58,351 bases of DNA, from positions 1 through 58,351 of the forward strand of contig JAQXLO010000065.1 of assembly GCA_029012165.1 (NCBI GenBank), in the 5' to 3' direction. The notes below the pieces were generated by a model, which saw only the letters and a program-made list of their open reading frames with translations, ran no database searches and was not told the DNA's origin. Within the stretch, counting starts at the first letter, position 1. Each line of letters begins with the position of its first letter. The position numbers and the translations under genes are program-made. This stretch comes from Oscillospiraceae bacterium. Lineage in GTDB: Bacteria; Bacillota; Clostridia; Oscillospirales; Acutalibacteraceae. Positions 52,077 to 58,351 of the stretch are shown here, piece by piece.

Positions 52077-53408
52077 TTATTCCTCCTGTTCGGCGTAGAT
52101 GCGCTCCACACCGTAGTACTTTGCCATATTGGCGTTGGCAAAATGGTCGGGATCGTCACTCAGATACTCCAGCTGGTAAAAGGCACAGTACTGGCTTTGC
52201 GGCACCGGCACCGGCAGGGTGATCTCCCGCTCTCCGAGCGCCTTTTTTTCCTCGATGGTCTGTATATTCTCCTGCACCGCTTCGTGCATCAGGTACATAT
52301 CCTGTATGCCGAAGGGGCACCAATAAAACAGCGACAGGCAGACAAGCGTCGAAAGACAAAGACAAGCCATGTGCGCCTTTTCCGTTTCCGAAAGGGCGAG
52401 AAGCAGAATGCCGTCCGCAGCGATAAACAACAGCGCCGGCGCCGCCATACAGCGAACCGGGTAGTATCGGGACAGGGTAAAGATCAGTCCCGCACCCATG
52501 GCGCCGCAGGCAAACACGGCAGAAAGCAAAAGGCGCTTTTTATCCGCACGCAAAGCGAGCGCCGCAAACAACAGAATAACAAAGGCGATGAGGACAGGGC
52601 GCATTCGATAGAAGCGATCCGTCACCTTGCCGAACTGATACAGCAGGCGAATGAGGGAAAAGCCGCCGCTTTTGTTGCTGCGCTCCGCCGGAGCAAAAAC
52701 CATGCAGGCATAGCCAACAACGGCGAAAATGATGGATGCGATCGCCGTCGGCGGCACCTTGCGTTTTTCCGCAAAGCGCACCAGCAGGACAAACAGGATC
52801 GCCATAAAAATCGCTGCTCCGGACAGATTTTCCAAATATGCGCCCATGCACACGGCACCGAGGGCAAACAATGCCTTTATAAACACATTTCCGTCTTGCA
52901 GCAGGTTTTTCCGTCCCTCGTACAGCCGCACAAAGGGCAGGAGAAACAAGAACGCCGGAATCTGCGCCCACAGGTAGTTGCACGACCCATCCAGCCAGAA
53001 GTTGACCTGACCGAATCCCGGTTCAAAGACCCAGACGGCAGAAAACAGCGTGAGCAAAAAGAGATTGTTCGTTTCTTTTCCCCTGCACAGCCTGTACAGC
53101 AGACAGAGACTGAGCGCAAAAACGGCGGCGTTGATCACGTTGAACACCGTCTTGGGCAGGTTTTCAAAAATCTGCACAAAGGCGTGGGCAATCAGACGTC
53201 CGTTCATGGTATAGGCGTGGGCACGCATGGAATCGAGCAGGGCGGAAACACTGCGCACCGGCTCGCCGTCCGCAAAGGAGTAGGTGTACAGAAAATCATC
53301 CGCACACTTGTCCGTCAGCATATTGCCCACCAGCATGACCACAAACACCGCCGCAAGCAGCAGCAGTGTGACAATACGGGAGGTGTTGATCTTTCGGATA
53401 AACTGCAT
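52077..53408 (-). CDS. Polytopic membrane protein (DUF6056-like, GT-C-type topology)
   Basis: This 443-residue protein has about 10-11 helices. A first extracytoplasmic loop (DKCADDFLYTYSFADGEPV) carries acidic residues as in GT-C lipid-linked sugar transferases and DUF6056 proteins. FWLDGSCNYLWAQIPAF matches the latter from memory. It is in an operon downstream of a GT2 polyprenyl-phosphate glycosyltransferase, so it may transfer the lipid-linked sugar outside the cell. Confidence 0.72.
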   Translation of the reverse strand: MQFIRKINTSRIVTLLLLAAVFVVMLVGNMLTDKCADDFLYTYSFADGEPVRSVSALLDSMRAHAYTMNGRLIAHAFVQIFENLPKTVFNVINAAVFALSLCLLYRLCRGKETNNLFLLTLFSAVWVFEPGFGQVNFWLDGSCNYLWAQIPAFLFLLPFVRLYEGRKNLLQDGNVFIKALFALGAVCMGAYLENLSGAAIFMAILFVLLVRFAEKRKVPPTAIASIIFAVVGYACMVFAPAERSNKSGGFSLIRLLYQFGKVTDRFYRMRPVLIAFVILLFAALALRADKKRLLLSAVFACGAMGAGLIFTLSRYYPVRCMAAPALLFIAADGILLLALSETEKAHMACLCLSTLVCLSLFYWCPFGIQDMYLMHEAVQENIQTIEEKKALGEREITLPVPVPQSQYCAFYQLEYLSDDPDHFANANMAKYYGVERIYAEQEE

Positions 53409-53419
53409 AACTTCTTCCT

Positions 53420-54346
53420 TTACAGATCGCCGCAGGTCTCGGCAATGATGAAACGGGGTCTTGCTTTGATCTCGTCATAGATGCGCCCCACATAGAAACC
53501 GAGGATACCGATACCGAGCATACAGCCGCCGCCGATGAGGAGCATCAGCAGGGCAAGTCCCGTGCCCATGCCGACAGCATAGCCCGCAATCAGGCGAATG
53601 AGCGAAACGATGCCCCACACACCGCACACCGCCAGCAGCAGAACACCGAGCACGGTGACGAACTGCATGGGTGCGTTGGAAAAGGCGGAAATATTGTTCA
53701 GCGCATATCGGATCAGGGATTTGGTGGACCACTTGGACTCCCCCGCCTCCCGTTCCCGCACGTCAAAATACACCGTTGCGGTGCGGAACCCCACCCAAGA
53801 GGACAGGGCACGGAAAAATGCCCCCCGCTCCGGCATTCCCAGCAGGGCGTCCACCGCCTTGCGATCCAGCAGTTTGAAGTCGGAGGCGTTCGCCATGTCG
53901 ATGCCGGACGCCTTGCCGATCAGGGCATAAAAGCTGTTGGCGGCAAAGGCGTGCAGTCCGCTCTCCTGCCCCCGGCTGGATTTCTGCCCTTCGATCACCT
54001 CAAAGCCTTGCTGCCAAAGCCTATACATCTCCACGATCTTTTCCGGCGGGTGCTGCAGATCGCAGTCGATGACCACACAGCACTCTCCCTTGGAACGGGA
54101 CAATCCGGCAGCGATGGCAGATTCCTTGCCGAAGTTGCGGGAAAAATGGATGCCGCACACGTTGTGCCGTTCCCCGGCGGCGGCGGTGATCTTTTCCCAT
54201 GTGCCGTCCTTGGAGCCGTCATCCACAAACAGCAGTTCGTTGGGGATGTCCGCTTCCTGTAAAATAGAACTGATCACAGAAGCTGTCTTTTCGATCATCG
54301 CTTCTTCGTTATAAGACGGTATGATAACAGACAAAAGTCCTTGCAT
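53420..54346 (-). CDS. GT2 polyprenyl-phosphate glycosyltransferase (GtrB/DPM-like)
   Basis: This 308-residue protein has a cytoplasmic GT-A domain with SVIIPSYNEEAMIEK, LLFVDDGSKDGT and the DCDLQHPPE metal site. A C-terminal pair of membrane helices (about 230-285) follows. Such enzymes load a sugar onto undecaprenyl phosphate for flipping. It is first in a three-gene operon; AAAGGAAGTG precedes ATG 54346. A GtrA-like flippase candidate is unlinked at 26761. Confidence 0.92.
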   Translation of the reverse strand: MQGLLSVIIPSYNEEAMIEKTASVISSILQEADIPNELLFVDDGSKDGTWEKITAAAGERHNVCGIHFSRNFGKESAIAAGLSRSKGECCVVIDCDLQHPPEKIVEMYRLWQQGFEVIEGQKSSRGQESGLHAFAANSFYALIGKASGIDMANASDFKLLDRKAVDALLGMPERGAFFRALSSWVGFRTATVYFDVREREAGESKWSTKSLIRYALNNISAFSNAPMQFVTVLGVLLLAVCGVWGIVSLIRLIAGYAVGMGTGLALLMLLIGGGCMLGIGILGFYVGRIYDEIKARPRFIIAETCGDL

Positions 54347-54422
54347 ACAGACACTTCCTTTTTTCGGTTATTCCTATCATACAATAGTTTGCAAAAGATT
54401 GCAAGAAATTATTAAAAAGCTA

Positions 54423-54482
54423 TTGACAAGGCGCTGTTGGTGCGATATAATCCAATCAATGAACAAATGAATAGTTGTTCAT
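54423..54482 (+). promoter_or_regulatory. Promoter and ArsR/SmtB-like operator of the metal ATPase
   Basis: TTGACA (54423-54428), 17 bases, TATAAT (54446-54451): a consensus promoter. Just downstream, TGAACAA (54460-54466) and TTGTTCA (54475-54481) form an inverted repeat like operators of metal-sensing ArsR-family repressors. Confidence 0.75.
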
Positions 54483-54505
54483 ATGTTTGAGAAGAGGTGT
54501 TTCGG

Positions 54506-56398
54506 ATGTCTGAACATACCCACAATTCTAACTGCGGATGCGGCGAAGAACACGAACATGGCGAACATTCGCTGAAAAGCAGTGTCCTGCGCCTATGTGT
54601 TTCAGCGGTATTCCTTGTTGCCGGGCTGCTCCTGCACCACAAGGGACTGCTGTGGCAGAGCCTTGCCGTCTGCATCCTTGCCTATATCCCTGTCGGCTAT
54701 ACCGTGGTTTGGGAAGCGGTGGAAAACCTGCTGCACGGCAAGCTGTTTGACGAAAACTTTCTGATGACCGTTGCCACTGTCGGCGCCTTTTTCGTGGGCG
54801 AATATCCGGAGGCAGCGGCTGTCATGCTCTTTTACCAGCTCGGCGAGCTGTTTGAGCACATCGCCGTGAACCGCTCCCGTGGCTCCATCGCAGCGCTGAT
54901 GGATATCCGTCCCGACGCCGCACACCGCAAGACGGAAAACGGCACTGAAACCGTCCCGCCCGAAGCCGTTGCCGTCGGGGATATCCTGGTCGTGTCCCCC
55001 GGCGAACGCATCCCCTTGGACGGCGTGATCCTGTCCGGCACGGCACAGCTGGACACCTCCGCACTCACGGGGGAATCCCTTCCCCGCACGGTGCAGGCGG
55101 GAGACAGTATTCCGGGCGGCTGCATTGATCTGGACGGCGTTTTGGAGATGCGTGCGGAAAAGGTGTATGCAGAATCTACCGTACACAAAATTTTGGAGCT
55201 GGTGGAAAATGCCGCCTCCAAAAAATCCCGCTCCGAATCCTTCATCAGCCGTTTCGCCGCATGGTATACACCCGTTGTCGTGGCGCTGGCCGTCCTGCTG
55301 GCTGTGGTGCCGCCCCTTGTGACGAAGGACGCTTTCTCCGTATGGATCTACCGTGCCCTCAACTTTTTGGTCGTTTCCTGTCCCTGTGCGCTGGTCATCT
55401 CCGTTCCGCTGAGCTTTTTCGGCGGCATCGGCGGCGCTTCCCGCTGCGGCGTGCTGGTCAAGGGCAGCACATATCTGGAAGCCCTGTCCTATGCCGACAC
55501 GGTGGTCTTTGACAAAACCGGCACCCTGACACAGGGTGTGTTCCGTGTCAGCGCCATTCATGCGCAGGGCATGAGTGATGCAGATCTGCTGTACTATGCC
55601 GCCGGTGCGGAGCAGTTCTCCTCCCACCCCATCGCCGTATCCCTGTGCCGGGCGAGCAAAACGGTTCCGGTGCAATCCGATATCCGTGCCATGAAAAACC
55701 ATGCAGGCAAGGGTGTTTCCGCCATCGTCGGCGGCAGAGAAGTGCTGGCGGGCAATGAAAAGCTGATGCAGGAAAGCGGCATTTCCGTTACGGTCCCCCC
55801 GGAAAACGGCACGGTTGTCTATGTGGCTGTGGACGGCGTATACGCAGGTTCCATCGTCATCACCGATGCGCTCAAGCCCGACGCCGCTGAAGCCATCGCC
55901 GCCCTGAAAGCAGACGGCATCCGCACGGTACTGCTGACGGGTGACCGGCAGGAAAATGCGGACGATGCGGCAAAAGCGCTGGGTCTGGACGAAGTACACG
56001 CACAGCTTCTCCCCACGGACAAGGTGGCGCACCTGGAAGCCATTTTGCAAAACAGCCGGGGCAAGGTGATCTATGTGGGCGACGGCATCAACGACGCTCC
56101 CGTGCTCGCCCGTGCCGATATCGGCATTGCCATGGGCAAGCTGGGCAGTGACGCCGCCATTGAAGCGGCGGATGTGGTCATCATGAACGATGCCCTCTCC
56201 AGCATCCGTACCGTGCGCCGCATCTCCGCCAAGACACTGCGCATCGTGCGGGAAAACATCGTCTTTGCCCTTGCAGTCAAAGCGGTGATCCTGCTGTGCA
56301 GTGCGCTGGGGTGGACAGGGCTGTGGATGGCGGTATTCGCCGATGTGGGCGTGTGCCTTCTGGCCGTACTCAACGCCCTGCGGGCACTGCGCAAATAA
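54506..56398 (+). CDS. P1B-type heavy-metal-transporting ATPase (Zn/Cd/Pb-type)
   Basis: This 630-residue protein has a His/Cys-rich N-terminus (HTHNSNCGCGEEHEHGEH) in place of an HMA domain. Helices follow, the actuator TGES, the membrane metal motif SCPCALV, the phosphorylation Asp336 (DKTGTLTQG), HP (SSHPIAV) and the hinge GDGINDAPVL. CPC with this N-terminus fits zinc, cadmium or lead export. AGAGGTG precedes ATG 54506. The operator upstream predicts metal-induced expression; no ArsR gene is in the window. Confidence 0.93.
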   Translation: MSEHTHNSNCGCGEEHEHGEHSLKSSVLRLCVSAVFLVAGLLLHHKGLLWQSLAVCILAYIPVGYTVVWEAVENLLHGKLFDENFLMTVATVGAFFVGEYPEAAAVMLFYQLGELFEHIAVNRSRGSIAALMDIRPDAAHRKTENGTETVPPEAVAVGDILVVSPGERIPLDGVILSGTAQLDTSALTGESLPRTVQAGDSIPGGCIDLDGVLEMRAEKVYAESTVHKILELVENAASKKSRSESFISRFAAWYTPVVVALAVLLAVVPPLVTKDAFSVWIYRALNFLVVSCPCALVISVPLSFFGGIGGASRCGVLVKGSTYLEALSYADTVVFDKTGTLTQGVFRVSAIHAQGMSDADLLYYAAGAEQFSSHPIAVSLCRASKTVPVQSDIRAMKNHAGKGVSAIVGGREVLAGNEKLMQESGISVTVPPENGTVVYVAVDGVYAGSIVITDALKPDAAEAIAALKADGIRTVLLTGDRQENADDAAKALGLDEVHAQLLPTDKVAHLEAILQNSRGKVIYVGDGINDAPVLARADIGIAMGKLGSDAAIEAADVVIMNDALSSIRTVRRISAKTLRIVRENIVFALAVKAVILLCSALGWTGLWMAVFADVGVCLLAVLNALRALRK

Positions 56399-56439
56399 AC
56401 AATCTTTTCACACGGCCATGCCGCTGTCTTTTCATTTTC

Positions 56440-56468
56440 TTGACAGAATACTGTTTTTGATGTATAGT
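56440..56468 (+). promoter_or_regulatory. Promoter of the patatin-like gene
   Basis: TTGACA (56440-56445), 17 bases, TATAGT (56463-56468). The predicted transcript starts near 56475, giving a leader of about 96 bases. Confidence 0.7.
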
Positions 56469-56477
56469 TTTTGCAGT

Positions 56478-56544
56478 GAATACGGATAACCTCGGCAAAG
56501 CGGTCGGTGGCGTATGGATTTTTCGACCTGCGCCGAGTGTATTC
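56478..56544 (+). promoter_or_regulatory. Structured leader RNA before the patatin-like gene
   Basis: Three nested stems: GAATAC (56478-56483) with GTATTC (56539-56544), CTCGGC (56491-56496) with GCCGAG (56532-56537), and GGTCG (56502-56506) with CGACC (56524-56528). A 7-base internal bulge is opposed by one base. I do not recognise a riboswitch class. Confidence 0.5.
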
Positions 56545-56570
56545 CGGAACTGTGAGGTGTTTCGGACGCA

Positions 56571-57410
56571 ATGAAAATTGGTGTTGTGGATGTGGGCGGC
56601 GGACTGAGAGGCATTTTCGGTGCCGGCGTTCTGGACTACTGCTTGGAGCACGGCATTCGGTTTGATGTGGGGATCGGCGTGTCCGCCGGGAGTGCAAATC
56701 TGGCGTCCTATGCGGCAGGTCAAGCCCGGCGCAACTATACATTTTATACCGAGTACGCCTTCCGCAAGCAGTATATGAGCATGGATAATTTCCTGCACAA
56801 GCACTCCTTTGTGGACATGGAGTATGTGTACGGCACACTCTGTCGTGCCAACGGTGAAAACCCTCTGGATTACCTTTCCCTGCGGGACAACCCCATGGAG
56901 CTGTATGTGGTCGCCGCAGATGTGCACACGGGAGAACCCATTTATTTCGACAAGCACAACATACAGCAGGATGTGTACGATGTCTTTAAAGCGTCCTCTT
57001 CCATTCCCTTCGTCTGCCCGCCCTACGAGATTCAGGGCGTACCCTACTATGACGGCGCCTTGGCCGATCCGGTGCCCGTGGAAAAAGCCTTTGCGCTGGG
57101 ATGCGACCGTGTGGTGCTGATTTTGACAAAGCCCGAAAGTCTGCGCCTGCGATCCCGAAAAGAGGAGGTTTTGGCGGCGCTTATCCGCAAGCAATATCCC
57201 ATTGCCGCAAAAAACCTGCGTCAAAGAGCCGTGCGATACAACAAAAGCGTGGAGGCGGCACAGGCCTACGCCAAGCAGGGCAAGGTGCTGATCGTGTCCC
57301 CGGACGATACCTGCGGCGTGGATACACTCAAAAAGGATCGAGCCGCCTTGGAAAAGCTGTACCAAAAAGGGTACGCCAGCGGCACCGATATCGCTTGCTT
57401 TCTTGCATAA
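56571..57410 (+). CDS. Patatin-like phospholipase
   Basis: This 279-residue protein has the patatin dyad: oxyanion loop GGGLRGIFGAG, nucleophile Ser38 in GVSAGS and Asp161 in YYDGALAD. It is a YjjU/RssA-type cytoplasmic or peripheral esterase acting on lipid acyl chains. The ATG at 56571 has GAGGTG about 16 bases upstream, farther than usual, between a structured leader and the start. Confidence 0.9.
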   Translation: MKIGVVDVGGGLRGIFGAGVLDYCLEHGIRFDVGIGVSAGSANLASYAAGQARRNYTFYTEYAFRKQYMSMDNFLHKHSFVDMEYVYGTLCRANGENPLDYLSLRDNPMELYVVAADVHTGEPIYFDKHNIQQDVYDVFKASSSIPFVCPPYEIQGVPYYDGALADPVPVEKAFALGCDRVVLILTKPESLRLRSRKEEVLAALIRKQYPIAAKNLRQRAVRYNKSVEAAQAYAKQGKVLIVSPDDTCGVDTLKKDRAALEKLYQKGYASGTDIACFLA

Positions 57411-57419
57411 AAAAGAGAC

Positions 57420-57607
57420 CATCCCGGAATTTGTGTAAACCTCCAAAATGATGTAGAATAGAAGCACCATATTGGATGTAAAAATTTGGTTTGTTCCCTT
57501 GTGCCGATTCCGTTTTGGGTTCATTTCTTGGCGAAGCGGAAAGGTTTTCCCACATTCAGGACAAAACTTCGCTTCTCCTGCGTTTTTTCACATTTCGGAC
57601 AATACAT
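57420..57607 (-). pseudogene. Frameshifted zinc-ribbon protein remnant
   Basis: From ATG 57607 (AGGAGGGTG upstream) the frame reads MYCPKCEKTQ. One base is then missing (near 57577-57580), after which the other frame reads GEAKFCPECGKTF. Together they form the two CxxC knuckles of a double zinc ribbon. The second frame continues NRHKGTNQIF and then runs antisense through the patatin gene without a proper end, so the 3' part is lost. A sequencing error in the G-run is the alternative. Confidence 0.55.
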
Positions 57608-57609
57608 TT

Positions 57610-57939
57610 TTATACACCCTCCTTACAATAAAACCCTCTTTCACAATCTGCGGTGATCGGGATAAATTCACATACCGCACGACCATGGGTGGGCTATGTC
57701 TGATTATTCTTGCACAGTCTGTATAGTTTCCGATTTCCTATGCAGACGGTGTATTGCAGCGGTTTCTTCGCTTGTTATACGCTTCGCCGTATCAACGTCC
57801 TGCTGTGTCTCATTTTCTCCGATTCAAAAAATGCAGTTCCGGCGAAGCTGCAAACATAATATGTATTGTCAATACTTTTTCTGAAAAAATTGAAAAAGTT
57901 AGCGAAAACAGGATGAATCTCTCATCTTCACAAATGTAT
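57610..57939. other. Intergenic region without supported gene
   Basis: No open frame with a ribosome site and family resemblance is visible on either strand. The region becomes AT-rich after 57840. It ends at a strong plus-strand terminator, so a non-coding transcript or a decayed gene is possible. Confidence 0.4.
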
Positions 57940-57978
57940 GGGCGGACAAGCCGTGGTGTGGCTTGCCCGCCTGTTTTC
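57940..57978 (+). terminator. Orphan terminator 1
   Basis: GGGCGGACAAGCC pairs with GGCTTGCCCGCC (one bulged A) around a 7-base loop, followed by TGTTTTCATTT. Confidence 0.75.
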
Positions 57979-58066
57979 ATTTGATATTCGTGTTTATGCA
58001 AAAGACACAAAGCTTTTATTCCGCAAAAACGCAGGAGGAGAAGGAGCTTTCGGCGAGAACGAGAGG

Positions 58067-58103
58067 ACAGGTGCGGGCATACAGACCGCACCTGTATTTT
58101 TTT
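58067..58103 (+). terminator. Orphan terminator 2
   Basis: ACAGGTGCGG and CCGCACCTGT form a perfect 10-bp stem with a 9-base loop, followed by ATTTTTTT, directly before repeat copy D. Confidence 0.85.
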
Positions 58104-58326
58104 GGTTCATCACGGATTTTTGTGGGATTAAAAGTTTCGCTCAAGCCTTTTTAAAGGCTTGCGGATTCCAAAGGCGGCGCCTTTGGTCGCCGACCGCAGT
58201 CGGCGAAATCCTAACAAAAGAAAAGCGCAGGAGGGGAGCTAAAACAGTCCGGTGGACTGTTTTGGCGTGGGGAACCCTCGCCGGGGGTTCCCCGGTGCGA
58301 AGCACAAATCCCACAATTTTCTGTGA
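58104..58326 (-). repeat. Mosaic palindromic interspersed element, copy D
   Basis: Copy D is inverted relative to A-C. In its own sense it starts TTGTGGGATTTGTGCTTCGC near 58317, runs through both left hairpins, a short middle and the three right hairpins, and ends ATCCGTGATGAACC at 58104. Size and middle resemble copy B. Confidence 0.87.
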
Positions 58327-58351
58327 GGTGCGATTTTTTTGCATATTTTTA

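Noticed and set aside
57810..58091. 93-residue minus-strand frame
   Set aside because: It runs across two plus-strand terminator hairpins, without a ribosome site or recognisable domain.

Overview
The window looks like chromosomal DNA of an anaerobic, endospore-forming member of the Clostridia. The base composition is fairly GC-rich and ribosome-binding sites are strong (AGGAGG type). Five sporulation or spore genes are present: spoIVA, spoIIP, gpr, spoVAE and an alpha/beta-type SASP gene. There is also an NADH-linked iron-sulfur flavoprotein operon of the kind used by fermenters, and many secreted, lipid-anchored or repeat-bearing surface proteins. An Oscillospirales / Ruminococcaceae-like gut bacterium is my inference; no 16S gene is present to confirm it.

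Layout, 1-17 kb. A leftward NuoE-NuoF-flavoprotein operon (the last gene is cut by the window edge) is followed by spoIVA. Next comes a five-gene array of small secreted proteins, four of them related and carrying an InlB-B-type repeat, and then spoIIP-gpr. These are divergent from rpsT, which has a long paired 5' leader. spoVAE follows. glmU and pth flank four tandem paralogous envelope proteins, three of them lipoproteins.

Layout, 17-35 kb. trmL, metA (acetyl-CoA-type signature) and a GH38 alpha-mannosidase are followed by a secreted EEP-family phosphodiesterase, tRNA-Thr(CGU), and an FMN-riboswitch-controlled riboflavin transporter. After these come an HxxxDG acyltransferase, the SASP gene, a GtrA-like protein, a glycosidase fragment and rsmJ. 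A PlsC / acyl-activating enzyme / ACP operon faces an OmpR-type two-component system across a short region with an 11-bp tandem operator-like repeat. A TetR regulator is coupled to a 26-codon stub. An HPr-kinase-like / PqqD / S24-S26 peptidase cassette closes this part.

Layout, 35-58 kb. Two large secreted proteins share a C-terminal domain. They are followed by a six-hairpin glycosidase-like protein, an S51 peptidase, a ZIP transporter, and a cohesin-like protein with eight Cys-rich repeats. The last is divergent from ddl across a 12-bp perfect inverted repeat. ddl, a DUF1934 protein and argS form a housekeeping run. A lipoprotein, an Old-Yellow-Enzyme-type reductase, a membrane-protein/GT2 operon, a P1B-type metal ATPase with an ArsR/SmtB-like operator, a patatin-like lipase with a structured leader, and a frameshifted zinc-ribbon gene complete the window.

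Cross-cutting features. Four copies of a mosaic, palindrome-rich interspersed element lie at about 4.7, 22.05, 33.6 and 58.1 kb, with conserved ends and variable middles; one carries a nested MITE-like insert. Many secreted proteins end in a hydrophobic or amphipathic helix instead of LPXTG, suggesting a shared surface-retention device. Most of the window's novelty lies in these two features and in the lipid and RiPP-like cassettes.
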